64,000 bases of DNA, taken from the NCBI RefSeq assembly GCF_000786655.1, contig NZ_JROM01000017.1, forward strand, positions 53,800 to 117,799. The letters are read 5' to 3'. Made by a program: the position numbers and the translations under genes. Below are positions 52,056-61,112 of this stretch, piece by piece. Below the pieces are notes generated by a model. That model worked only from the letters and a program-made list of their open reading frames with translations, did not search any database and was not told the origin of the DNA. The stretch is from Kocuria marina. Its GTDB lineage: Bacteria; Actinomycetota; Actinomycetes; Actinomycetales; Micrococcaceae. Position 1 is the first letter of the stretch. The number at the start of each line of letters is the position of its first letter.

Positions 52056-53195
52056 TCAGTGAGCCTCCCGAGCGGGAGGCAGATCGGCCAGTTGGGGGGG
52101 CGGCAACTGGATGGTGAACACCGCGCCGTGTCCGGGGCCGGGGGAGGCGGCGGTCAGGGTGCCGCCGTGGGCTTCGACCAGTGCTTTGGAGATGGTCAGG
52201 CCGATCCCGGAGCCGCCGTGGTCGCGGTCGCGGGCGGTGTCCCCGCGGTAGAAGCGTTCGAAGACGTGGGACAGGTGTTCGGCGCTGATGCCATCACCGG
52301 TGTCGGCCACGTGGATGGCGATCTGCCCGGGACCCTGCCGGGCCGCCCTCAGGATCACCTTTCCGCCCAGCGGGGTGTGGCGCAGGGCGTTGGTGAGCAG
52401 GTTGCCCAGTACCTGGCCCATCCGTTGCCGGTCCACGTCCACGGTCCCGGCCGACTCGTCGACGTCGAGCTCCAGGGCTACGCCCTTGGCGGCGTAGCCC
52501 TCCCGGTGGGCCTCCACGGCACTCCGGAGGAGCTCACCGACGGGCTGCTCGGTGCGGTCCAGGTCGATCCGGCCTTCCTCGGCGCGGGAGACGTCGTTGA
52601 TGTCGTCCACCAGCCGGGTCAGTCGGGCCAGTTGCTCGCTCATGAGCTCACTGGTGGTCTCATCCCAGTGGGTGACCCCGTCCTGGAGGGCCTCGCAGTA
52701 GACGGTGAGCACCGCGATGGGGGTGCGCATCTCATGGGCCAGGTCTGAGAGCATTCGCCGGCGGGTGTCCTCGGTGCTCCGCAGACGGGCGGCCATGGTG
52801 TTGAACGAGGAGGCAAGGGCCTCGACCTCCGCCCCGGCGCCCATCGCCGGGACCCGGGTGTCGTAGCGGCCGTGGGCCATGCCCTGGGCCGCCTCGGTCA
52901 ATCGTTCCAACGGCCCCCGGATACGACGGGAGCACCAGGCGCTGACCACCAGGGCGCAGACCAGGGCGGTGCCCAGGGCCACGCCCAGGGTGATGAGGTT
53001 GGTGTCGCGGTAGGCCTGCTCCACGTGCAGCAATTCCGGGGAGTTCTCCGGGTGCCCGGCCATGATCAGGTGCTCGTGGAAGATCGCCGGGCCGGCCAGG
53101 GAGGCCACCACGACCGCGGCGAGCAGGCTGGCGGCCACCACCAGCAGCTGGGCGAGCAGGAACCGGGAGACCAGCCCCCGGGGGCGTCGGGTCAT
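52056..53195 (-). CDS. Sensor histidine kinase (CopS/BaeS-like)
   Basis: This 379-residue kinase has two membrane helices (about 9-32 and 80-100) around a short external loop rich in His, Met and Glu (FHEHLIMAGHPENSPELLHVEQ). A HAMP domain follows, then the H-box LAHEMRTPIAVL, N-box GNLLTNALRHTP, and G-boxes DTGDGIS and GGSGIGLTIS. The external His/Met could bind a metal (inference). The start (53195) overlaps the stop of the response regulator by 4 nt. Confidence 0.93.
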   Translation of the reverse strand: MTRRPRGLVSRFLLAQLLVVAASLLAAVVVASLAGPAIFHEHLIMAGHPENSPELLHVEQAYRDTNLITLGVALGTALVCALVVSAWCSRRIRGPLERLTEAAQGMAHGRYDTRVPAMGAGAEVEALASSFNTMAARLRSTEDTRRRMLSDLAHEMRTPIAVLTVYCEALQDGVTHWDETTSELMSEQLARLTRLVDDINDVSRAEEGRIDLDRTEQPVGELLRSAVEAHREGYAAKGVALELDVDESAGTVDVDRQRMGQVLGNLLTNALRHTPLGGKVILRAARQGPGQIAIHVADTGDGISAEHLSHVFERFYRGDTARDRDHGGSGIGLTISKALVEAHGGTLTAASPGPGHGAVFTIQLPPPQLADLPPAREAH

Positions 53196-53902
53196 CGGGC
53201 CCCCATCCGGTAGCCGACCCCGCGCACCGTGTCGATATGGGCGGTCGGTTCCTCGCCCAGCTTGCGGCGCAGGTGGCCGATGTGCACGTCCACGATCCGC
53301 TCGTCGCCCACCCAAGCCGGGTCCCACACGATGTCGATGAGCTGACGACGGGAGAACGCCTGGTGTGGGCGGGCCGACAGGGCCGCCAGCAGGTCGAACT
53401 CGGTGCGGGTGAGCGCCACCGGATCGCCGCCCACCCGCACCTCGTGGGCGGTCAGGTCGATGACGAGGTCCCCGAACACCCGCGCCGGTTCGGCCGGGGC
53501 CACGGTGGGGCGGGGCCGGCGCCGCACCGCGGCCACCCGGGCGACGAGCTCGCGCACGCTGAAGGGCTTGGTGATGTAGTCATCGGCTCCGGCGGCCAGC
53601 CCGGCCAGCTTGTCCTCCTCGTCCCCGCGGGCGGTGAGCATCAGCACGTAGCACTCCGAGAAGGCCCGCAGCCGCCGGCACACCTCGACCCCGTCCAGCC
53701 CCGGCAGCCCCAGATCCAGGACCACGACGTCCGGGTGCTCCGTGCGGGCGGTCTCGAGGGCGTCGGGGCCGGTGTGCGCCTGGGCGACGGCGTAGCCGGC
53801 GCGGGCCAGGTAGGTGGCGACCATCTGCGCCAGAGGCTTTTCGTCGTCGACCACCAGCACCCGCCCGGCTGAGGACGCATCCCTGTCTGCGGAGATCACC
53901 AT
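53192..53902 (-). CDS. OmpR-family response regulator
   Basis: This 236-residue regulator has a receiver domain (acid pocket LVVDDEK, phospho-Asp in VVVLDLGLPG, Lys in DDYITKPFS). A winged-helix output domain follows (LTRTEFDLLAALSARPHQAFSRRQLIDIVW ... RIVDVHIGHLRRKLG). ATG 53902 was chosen. It is divergent from the second multicopper oxidase, with a CTTC direct repeat between them. Together with the kinase it probably senses copper. Confidence 0.93.
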   Translation of the reverse strand: MVISADRDASSAGRVLVVDDEKPLAQMVATYLARAGYAVAQAHTGPDALETARTEHPDVVVLDLGLPGLDGVEVCRRLRAFSECYVLMLTARGDEEDKLAGLAAGADDYITKPFSVRELVARVAAVRRRPRPTVAPAEPARVFGDLVIDLTAHEVRVGGDPVALTRTEFDLLAALSARPHQAFSRRQLIDIVWDPAWVGDERIVDVHIGHLRRKLGEEPTAHIDTVRGVGYRMGAR

Positions 53903-53961
53903 GATCCCAGTGTGTCCCGCCGTCCCGACGTAGAAGCCACTTGGGGGCCGGATGGTCCGCA

Positions 53962-53982
53962 ATCTTCGCCAAACCTTCATGG
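53962..53982 (+). promoter_or_regulatory. Candidate response-regulator box, copy 3 (CTTC-N7-CTTCATGG)
   Basis: ATCTTCGCCAAACCTTCATGG has CTTC half-sites at 53964-53967 and 53975-53978, 11 bp apart. It lies between the divergent response regulator and multicopper oxidase genes. The pattern is shared with two sites upstream of the copper storage protein gene at 36559. Confidence 0.5.
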
Positions 53983-54060
53983 AATCTGGGCTCCCGCCTG
54001 CCGGTGGCCTGCCAGAATGGTTCTCAACCCCCGCATTTTCTGGTGACCCGACAAGGAATC

Positions 54061-55587
54061 ATGGACACCCTTTCCCGTAGAAGTCTGCTCGTCGCCGGAT
54101 TCGGCCTGCTCGGCTCCGGCGCCCTGGCGGCCTGTTCCTCACCTGCCCCGTCCCTCCCAGCAGGGGTGGGGGCCGGGACGGCCTCCGCCGGAGCCGGTCA
54201 GCGCCTCGTGGACACGGCGCTCACCGCCCGGCCGGTCACGCTCGATCTGGGCGGATCGACGGTGGCGACGTGGGCCTACGGCGACAGTCTCCCCGGTCCG
54301 CTCATCCGCGCCACGGCCGGGGACCGGCTGCGCATCCGGGTCGAGAATCGCCTGCCGGCGGACACCACCGTGCACTGGCACGGCATCGCCCTGGCCAATG
54401 GCGCCGATGGGGTGCCCGGGGTGACCCAGGATCCGATCGCCGCCGAGGCGACCTACACCTACGACTTCACCGCCCCGGACCCGGGGACCTACTTCTACCA
54501 CCCGCACGTCGGGGTGCAGCTGGACCGCGGTCTGTACGCCCCGCTGATCATCGACGACCCGCAAGAACCCGGCGCCTACGACCACGAGTGGATCCTCGTC
54601 CTCGACGACTGGGTCGACGGCACCGGCCGTACCCCCGATGAGGTCCTGGCCGCCCTGACCTCCTCCCGGGACAACGGCGGGATGCCCGGGATGGACCACG
54701 GCAACATGGGCGGGATGGAGGGCATGGACATGTCCTCCGGCTCCTCGGAGGGCATGGCTGGGATGGACCACGGGGCGATAAGCGCCGGGGACTCCCCGTA
54801 CGGCGATGACGCCGGGGACGTGTCCTACCCGCACTACCTGGTCAACGGGCGGGTTCCCGCGGACCCGGAGGTGCTCACGGCGAAGCCGGGCCAGAAAGTG
54901 CGGTTGCGGATCATCAACGCCGCCGCGGACACCATCTTCACGGTCGCCCTGGGCGGGCATCGCATGACCGTCACACACACCGATGGGTTCCCGGTGCAGC
55001 CGCAGGACACCGATGCCCTCTACCTGGGCATGGGAGAACGCTACGACGCGACCGTCACCCTGGCCGAAGGGGTCTTCCCCTTCGTGGCCGTGCCGCTGGG
55101 CAAGGACGGGCAGGCCATGGCCCTGGTGCGCACCGGGGCCGGCAATCCACCGCCGTCGTCAGTACGACCGGCGGAACTGGACAGATCCGTGCTCATCGGC
55201 GCCGACCTGACACCGGCGGACAGCGCCCGGCTGGAGGCCCGGGACCCCGACGTGTCCCTGGACCTGGCCATGACCGGGCAGATGAACCCTTACGAGTGGG
55301 GATTCAAGGGGGCCCCCTACGGGCAGCACGATCCTGTGCAGATCCAGGAGGGACAGCGGGTGCGGCTGACCGTGGCCAACCACACGATGATGGCCCACCC
55401 CCTGCACCTGCACGGGCACACCTTCGCGCTGCCCAACGGCCTGCGCAAGGACACCGTCCTGATCGCCCCGATGCGATCGATGGCCATCGACCTGCAGGCG
55501 GACAACCCCGGGAACTGGCTGATCCACTGCCACAACATCTACCACGCCGAAGCCGGCATGACGACCGAACTGAGATACCGCCCATGA
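54061..55587 (+). CDS. Multicopper oxidase, Tat lipoprotein-like, with Met/His insert
   Basis: This 508-residue oxidase has a twin-arginine-like start with a lipobox (MDTLSRRSLLVAGFGLLGSG, ALAACSS). The copper motifs are TVHWHGIALANG, YFYHPHVGVQLDRG, HPLHLHGHTFALP and HCHNIYHAEAGM. A Met/His/Gly-rich insert (GMPGMDHGNMGGMEGMDM, then GMAGMDHG) lies at about 205-240 and resembles the MDHGE repeats at 38884. It is coupled to the next gene by ATGA. Confidence 0.93.
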   Translation: MDTLSRRSLLVAGFGLLGSGALAACSSPAPSLPAGVGAGTASAGAGQRLVDTALTARPVTLDLGGSTVATWAYGDSLPGPLIRATAGDRLRIRVENRLPADTTVHWHGIALANGADGVPGVTQDPIAAEATYTYDFTAPDPGTYFYHPHVGVQLDRGLYAPLIIDDPQEPGAYDHEWILVLDDWVDGTGRTPDEVLAALTSSRDNGGMPGMDHGNMGGMEGMDMSSGSSEGMAGMDHGAISAGDSPYGDDAGDVSYPHYLVNGRVPADPEVLTAKPGQKVRLRIINAAADTIFTVALGGHRMTVTHTDGFPVQPQDTDALYLGMGERYDATVTLAEGVFPFVAVPLGKDGQAMALVRTGAGNPPPSSVRPAELDRSVLIGADLTPADSARLEARDPDVSLDLAMTGQMNPYEWGFKGAPYGQHDPVQIQEGQRVRLTVANHTMMAHPLHLHGHTFALPNGLRKDTVLIAPMRSMAIDLQADNPGNWLIHCHNIYHAEAGMTTELRYRP

Positions 55588-56435
55588 CCACCCTCTCCCG
55601 CCGTTCCCTGCTCACCTTCGGCCTGGTCGCCGGCACCGGACTGGCCGTCACCGCCTGCTCACCACAGTCCGGGAACTCCACCGCCCCGGCCTCCAGCACG
55701 GGCACCGCCATCACCCACGTCCACGCCATCACCCGCGATGCGGCCGGGACGATCCTGCTGGCCACCCACGAAGGCCTGTTCCGCCTGGACGACCAGGACC
55801 TGACCCAGGTCGGCCCGGTAGTGGACCTGATGGGCTTCACCACCACCGGCGAGGGGCGCTACCTCGCCTCCGGCCACCCGGGTCTGGGCGTGGACCTGCC
55901 TGAACCGGTCGGGCTGATCGAGTCCACCGACGCCGGTGAGAGCTGGAGAGTGCTCTCGCGGGCCGGGGAATCGGACTTCCATGCCCTGGCCGCCGGCCCG
56001 AACGGGGTCATCGGCTTCGACGGGCAGCTGCGCATCAGCGCCGACGGCCGCAACTGGGACACCGCCGCCATCCCCTCCGCCCCCGCTTCTCTGGCGGTCG
56101 CCCCGGGTACGGGCACGGTGCTGGCCACCACCGAGGACGGCCTGCTGCGCTCCTCCGACAACGGCACGACGTGGACGACGGTGGACACCCCGCAGTTGAT
56201 GTCCCGGGTGGCCTGGGCCGACGACGAAACGATGGTGGGCGCCGGCATCGACGGGCGCCTGCTGACCAGCCGTGACGCCGGGGACACCTGGACAGCCAGT
56301 CGGGACCCGGTCGGCGAGGTCGTAGCCCTGGGAGCAGGTCTGACCGACGGCGGGGAGGTCGAGGCGCTGCTGGTGGAGGGCCCCCGGGTGCTGCGGAGCC
56401 TGGACGGTGGAGCCACGACGGAGCAGCTGCTGTGA
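55584..56435 (+). CDS. BNR-repeat (beta-propeller) lipoprotein, F510_1955-like family
   Basis: This 283-residue protein has a twin-arginine/lipobox start (TLSRRSLLTFGLVAG, AVTACSPQ). It then has several sialidase/BNR-type repeats (STDAGESWRVL, SSDNGTTWTTVD, SRDAGDTWTAS), so it folds as a beta-propeller. It also starts ITHVHAITRD, a pattern common to this family. The function is unknown. It is translationally coupled to the oxidase and is probably its extracytoplasmic partner. Confidence 0.82.
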   Translation: MTTLSRRSLLTFGLVAGTGLAVTACSPQSGNSTAPASSTGTAITHVHAITRDAAGTILLATHEGLFRLDDQDLTQVGPVVDLMGFTTTGEGRYLASGHPGLGVDLPEPVGLIESTDAGESWRVLSRAGESDFHALAAGPNGVIGFDGQLRISADGRNWDTAAIPSAPASLAVAPGTGTVLATTEDGLLRSSDNGTTWTTVDTPQLMSRVAWADDETMVGAGIDGRLLTSRDAGDTWTASRDPVGEVVALGAGLTDGGEVEALLVEGPRVLRSLDGGATTEQLL

Positions 56436-56519
56436 ACACCACCGCTCGTGCCCCCAGGCACAGTCGGCGACCATTCACGCCTGACAGCGCGCCAGGCAAC
56501 AAGGGAGTAGGGGGCCATC

Positions 56520-57758
56520 ATGAGTAAGGACGACTCTACGCACCAGGACGCCACCCATGCCGCGATGCCGGCGGAGGCCGGACGTGTCCCGCGGAAACGG
56601 CTGACCGGCATCGACGCGGCGCGCGGGCTGGCGCTGATCGGGCTGACCGCCATCCATTTCCTGCCCGCCGAGAACGAACAGACCCACGAGGCGACGCTGA
56701 GCTGGACCCTGTTCTCCGGAGACTCCGCCGCCCTGTTCGCCCTGCTGGCAGGGGTGGGCCTGGCCTTCGCCACCGGTGGCCGACACCCCCGAACAGGCCG
56801 ACGGATGACGGGAGCGCGGGTGGGCGTGGCGGTGCGGGCCCTGCTGATCTTCGCCCTCGGGGTGGCAATCAACTCCCTGATGCCCGAGGACCCACCGGCG
56901 TTCAACATCCTCACCTACTACGGCATCTTCTTCGTGCTGACCATCCCCTTCCTGCACCTGCCCGCCCGGACGCTGTTCCTCAGCGCAGCTGGGTTCGCGG
57001 TGGCGGCACCGGTCCTGATGCTGGAGCTGGGCGACCAGGTCCCGGAATTCTCCTCCGGCAATCCCACCGTCATCGACGTGCTCACCGACCCCGGCGCCAC
57101 CCTCGCCCAATTGCTGCTCACCGGCACCTACCCGGCCCTGCCCTATCTGACCTACTTGCTGGTGGGCCTGGGCATCGGACGCCTGCACCTGCACCACGTC
57201 GAGATCCAAACCCGTCTGTTGGTGATCGGGGTGGGTCTGGCGGTCACGGCCCGGCTGGCCTCCTGGCTGGTGCTCTACATCTTCGGCGGCTATCACCAGC
57301 TCACCCACGCCGCGTCCTTGGACGAGGAGACTCTGGCCGGGATCCTGATCTGGGGCCCCGACGACGCGCTGCCCGCGGGCTCCTGGTGGTGGCTGGCCAT
57401 CACCACCCCGCACACCAACATGCCCCTGGCCATCGCCTGGAGCCTGGGGGTGAGCCTGGCCGCGCTCGGGGCGTTCCTGCTACTAGCCCGCAAGGTCGGT
57501 CCGTGGCTGCTGCCCCTGTCGGCGATGGGGGCGATGACCCTGACCCTCTACTCCACCCAGCTGGTGCTGCTCTCCTTCGAGCTGCACTACGACCAGCCCC
57601 AGCTGTGGTTCCTGCTCTACCTCGTTCTGGCGGCGATCTTCGCCCTCGCCTGGAAACGCGCCTTCGGGCAAGGCCCTCTGGAACGGCTCGTCAGCACGGC
57701 CGCCAAGAAAGCCAGCACCACCGTCCTGCCTTCCTCCTCCGGCGCCGATCGAGAATGA
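56520..57758 (+). CDS. Polytopic membrane protein of the DUF1624/heparan-acetyltransferase-like family
   Basis: This 412-residue protein begins with the family signature RLTGIDAARGLALIGLTAIHFLPAE and has about ten membrane helices. Related proteins transfer acyl groups or are uncharacterised (DUF418/DUF1624). The role here is unknown. It follows the BNR lipoprotein by 84 bp on the same strand. Confidence 0.78.
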   Translation: MSKDDSTHQDATHAAMPAEAGRVPRKRLTGIDAARGLALIGLTAIHFLPAENEQTHEATLSWTLFSGDSAALFALLAGVGLAFATGGRHPRTGRRMTGARVGVAVRALLIFALGVAINSLMPEDPPAFNILTYYGIFFVLTIPFLHLPARTLFLSAAGFAVAAPVLMLELGDQVPEFSSGNPTVIDVLTDPGATLAQLLLTGTYPALPYLTYLLVGLGIGRLHLHHVEIQTRLLVIGVGLAVTARLASWLVLYIFGGYHQLTHAASLDEETLAGILIWGPDDALPAGSWWWLAITTPHTNMPLAIAWSLGVSLAALGAFLLLARKVGPWLLPLSAMGAMTLTLYSTQLVLLSFELHYDQPQLWFLLYLVLAAIFALAWKRAFGQGPLERLVSTAAKKASTTVLPSSSGADRE

Positions 57759-57762
57759 GGAC

Positions 57763-57865
57763 ACGGTGGTCAGCCACCACATGAAGAAGCTCGTCGACCC
57801 TGGCCTGCTCACCCGTGAACAGCGGTGCGCGGCAAAACCTGGGCGGCCGACCGACCTCGTTGGGC
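57763..57865 (+). pseudogene. ArsR-family HTH remnant
   Basis: A short stretch reads TVVSHHMKKLVDPGLLTREQR. It then continues in the next frame as RGKTWA, which is the recognition-helix and wing region of ArsR/SmtB regulators (normally VSHHMKKLVDAGLLxREQRGKW). The N-terminal half is missing and a frameshift follows, so it is a decayed copy. It lies between the membrane protein and the recombinase module. Confidence 0.72.
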
Positions 57866-57905
57866 AGGCGCTTCTCAGGCCGCGGACTACTCCGTCTTGC
57901 GACGC

Positions 57906-60430
57906 TCAGGGCGGCTCTGTGCTGGATGCCGAGGAAAGCACAGTTCGCAGCACTGCGGTTGGGCTCTCTTCGGAGGCGAGCAGCAGGCCGGCGTAGTGAG
58001 CGTTGCTGGCGGCGACGGTGCTGCGCCAGCGGACGGCGGTGGCCAGGTGCATGCCGGTGAGGTCGGCGAGCACGGGTGGTGGCAGCTGTTGGGACAGTGA
58101 GGTGAGTGCCCCGGTTCGCGCCGGGCTCACCAGGACACCGACTGCGGCCAGCCGGCGCACCAGAGCGGCCGCTGACAAGGGTGTCCCCGGCTGAGCGCCG
58201 GGATACAGCCAGTGGTGGTCTTGGGCAGGGGTGAACATCCGACGCGCGCTGCGATCTGCTGCGGTCTGGGTAGCGAGATCGGCCAGCGGCTCGGGCAGGA
58301 GCAGCGGTTCCTTCCCGACCGTGACTTGCAGCGCCTCCCCGGTGGAGCGGATGTCGTCCAGACGGATCCGGGTGATCTGGGCAGGGCGGAAGCCGAAGAC
58401 CAGCACCAGGGCGGCGGCCAGCTTCGTCCCCGCCGTGATCGTGTCGTGGTTCAGGACGCCGTCGAGGACTCGGCGGCGCTGGTCATCGCTGAGACCTCCC
58501 ACCAACAGGTACGTCCTGGGCGGTCGGGTGATCTCCAGAGGCTGGCTGCGGCCGTTGGTGTGGGCCCAGGTGAGGAAGCCGGCCACGAGGTATTTCTCGG
58601 CCCCGGTGGTGGCCCAGTGGTCCAGGTCGGCCTGGTCCAGGCTCGCCAGGGTCTTGCCCCGGTCTCGGGCCCAGGCGAGCAGGTCAAGCACGACCCGCAG
58701 CTCGTGCCGGCGGCTGGTGACCAGCGGACCGGACAGGGGCTCGGCGCGGCTTCTGAGATCGCGCAGGTGCTTCCAGGTGGCGAACTGGACAAAGGCCTGC
58801 CGCTCACCCGGATCCTCGATCAGCTGGGCGGTGGTGATGATCCACGCCTGGAAGCGGGCCAGCGGCAGGTTGCGGGCGGGCAGCAGGCCGTGCTCGACCA
58901 GCAGCGCCCGCACCGCCCGGGTCGTGTACTCGGGCCCGAGATCGTCGAGGGCCTCGTGGTCGAGCAGATCGGGGGTGGCCAACACCGTGCGCAGCAGTTC
59001 CACGGCGCGGTGGCGATGGAAGGCCGCGCGGACCGTGGCCGGGTCCCCGGCCTGGAGGGCGGTGAGCATCGTGCGGGCGGTCTCGTGGCGCTCGAGCAAC
59101 TCGGGCGGGAACAAGGTGGCGAGCTGGTCATCGGCGGTGCACCGGTCGCACAGCCCGGTCTGTCGCAGCTTGGCATGGCGGCCGCAGCGGGTGCAGTCGC
59201 GGAAGCTGACCGGGTGGCGCGGGTAGCAGTATTCGCACAGGGGCGCCCCCTCGGTTCGTCCCACGACGCGCCGGTGCCGGTGGCAGACGCTGCAGTCCTC
59301 GAGAATGTGGTGACAGCTGTGGCAGATCGGGGCGCCGGACTCGTCCCGGGTGGCGACAATCCGCTCCTGGGCGCACCGGGAGCAGGGTTGCCTGGGTTTG
59401 CGGCACCTCTCGCACACCGCGCCCGGGGTGCCGGGGAACCGGCACGGTGTAGTGCGCCCACACCGGGTGCACGTGTCCACCTGGGCTGCGAACCGGCACG
59501 GGGCGCAGACGGGTCCGGCGGGGCCGCGGTAGACGATGTGCTGGTGGGTGCCGCACTGGCTGCAGATGCCCCAGCCGTCGGGGAGGGCCTTCGCGCACCC
59601 CTGGCACAGCCGGTCCTCGTCGGGCATCCGCCGTGCGATCGGGCCCGTACGCCCACATCCGTCGCACGGTTGGGACCGCAGTGCTGTGTAGCACCGGGAG
59701 CAGCAGCGTAAACCTTCATAGACGTTGGTCAGCGACCGGTGCTGCCCGCAGTGCCCGCAGCACGCCGGCGGCAACTCGGGCGCCTGGCGGGCCAGCTGAT
59801 CATAGAGGACACCGAAGAGGGCCGACCCCCGGGCAGGGGCTGCGAACCAATCCGCTCCGTAGTCGGCGATGTCCAGGGCCAAGCGCAACCGGCGCCCGGG
59901 CGAGGCGGGAAGCTGGGCGAAGACCCCCCCAGGACCGCAGGATCCAGGGAGGGGATCAGGCCGTGGGCGGCCGCGACGAAGATCGCCGATGCTTGCCCGT
60001 ACATGTCCCGCCAGCAGGCCCCGCAGTAGTCGGCGTCCCCGACGAAGGAGGCGAGCTGACGCTCTCGTCGGCAGCAATGACAGGTGATGGCCCTGGTACC
60101 GGCCCGCTTCTTGCACTTGGAGCAGACCCGGTGCCCGTCGAGGCGTTCGGGCAACATCCGCTCGAGACCACAGCCGGTGCAGCGCGGCAGGCGCACCGAG
60201 GTGGCACCGGCCTCGAGCAGGGCGGCGATGATGCGCTGCAGCAGGGTCGGCATCGCATTGTCGGCCGAGGTCAACAACCCCGGATCCACGTGCAGCTGAC
60301 CCAGCTGCCGGGCCCCGGAGTGGGGCCGCACGACGATGGCAGCCACGATCTCCCGGAGGCGATCGGCGGGCACACCGGCCTCCACCGTGCTGATCAGCTC
60401 GGCGATGGGCCGCCCCGGGTGCTCACTCAT
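57906..60430 (-). pseudogene. Zinc-ribbon/degenerate tyrosine recombinase-like protein, frame broken at a G7 run
   Basis: The first part from ATG 60430 reads MSEHPGRPIAELISTVEAG. It continues through zinc-binding pairs CTGCG, CSKCKK, CHCC and CGAC to ADYCGACWRDMYGQ, then breaks at 59924-59930. On the minus strand this is a run of seven G, and one more G would join it to VFAQLPASPGRRLRLALD. The second part has more than a dozen CxxC knuckles (CGHCG, CDGCG, CTRCG). It ends with a recombinase-like C-terminus (VFGFRPAQITRIRLDDI, AVRWRSTVAASNAHYAGLLL) whose catalytic residues look partly lost. The gene is last in a three-gene operon. Confidence 0.8.
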
Positions 60431-60779
60431 CGCTGGGAGGCACGATCCGGGCCCGCTTGGGCCGAGCCCCGGAGGCACGCAGCGCATCCGCCGAAGCCTC
60501 GGGCGACCCCGCATCGGTGCCGGTGCCGGTGCGAGCGGTGGCCGCGCCGAGATCGACACGGGTGATGAGGTCATTGGCCGTGCAGCCGAAGATGTCCATC
60601 AGGGCCGCTAGCACGTGCAAACTCAGCCGTTCCGGTTTCTCCGCGGCCAGCCGGTAGACCTGGCTGGCCGACAGATGGATACCCCTCGCTTCCAGTTCCG
60701 GGATGAGCTTGGTGGTGCTGAACATGCCCGCGGCCGCCATTACCTGCCGCAGCTTCCACTCATAGCCGATGACCTTCAC
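60423..60779 (-). CDS. Small helix-turn-helix protein of a recombinase operon
   Basis: This 118-residue protein starts with GTG 60779, overlapping the upstream recombinase stop. It has an HTH-like segment (MFSTTKLIPELEARGIHLSASQVYRLAAEKPERLSLHVLAALMDIFG) of the XRE type and a charged C-terminal tail. Genes of this kind lie between a tyrosine recombinase and a zinc-ribbon protein in actinobacterial mobile elements. The role is probably regulation or accessory DNA binding. Confidence 0.8.
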   Translation of the reverse strand: MKVIGYEWKLRQVMAAAGMFSTTKLIPELEARGIHLSASQVYRLAAEKPERLSLHVLAALMDIFGCTANDLITRVDLGAATARTGTGTDAGSPEASADALRASGARPKRARIVPPSDE

Positions 60780-61112
60780 TGTCTCTGCCCTCCCGAGTTC
60801 GTGGGCAGCACGGCCCGGATCGCGTCATGGAGCATCTTGTTCTTGAAGTCCCCACTCACGGCCGTGTAGAGCCCGGTGGTGGACTGGTAGACGTGGCCGC
60901 CCTGTTCCTGGACGAAGCGGGGGTCCACCCCGTCCTCGATCAGATGGGTCACGTAGCTGTGGCGCAGACAGTGCGGGCTCAACGCCGGATCCAAGCCGAG
61001 CTCATCGCGGTAGAACCCGAACCGGTCAGCGACGTCACGGGCCTGCAGCCGGGTCCCGCGCTCGGTCAGCCACAGCGCATTCGAGGCCGCACTGGAAGCG
61101 CTCTTCACGACT
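60776..61112 (-). pseudogene. C-terminal fragment of a tyrosine recombinase
   Basis: About 110 residues remain, from NALWLTERGTRLQARDVADRF to the end. They include the catalytic block SPHCLRHSYVTHLIEDGVDPRFVQEQGGHV and the nucleophile Tyr in STTGLYT. The N-terminal part, including the first catalytic Arg, is missing. The gene is cut near 61112, where the IS3-family element begins. It overlaps the HTH gene by 4 nt (GTGA). Confidence 0.9.
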
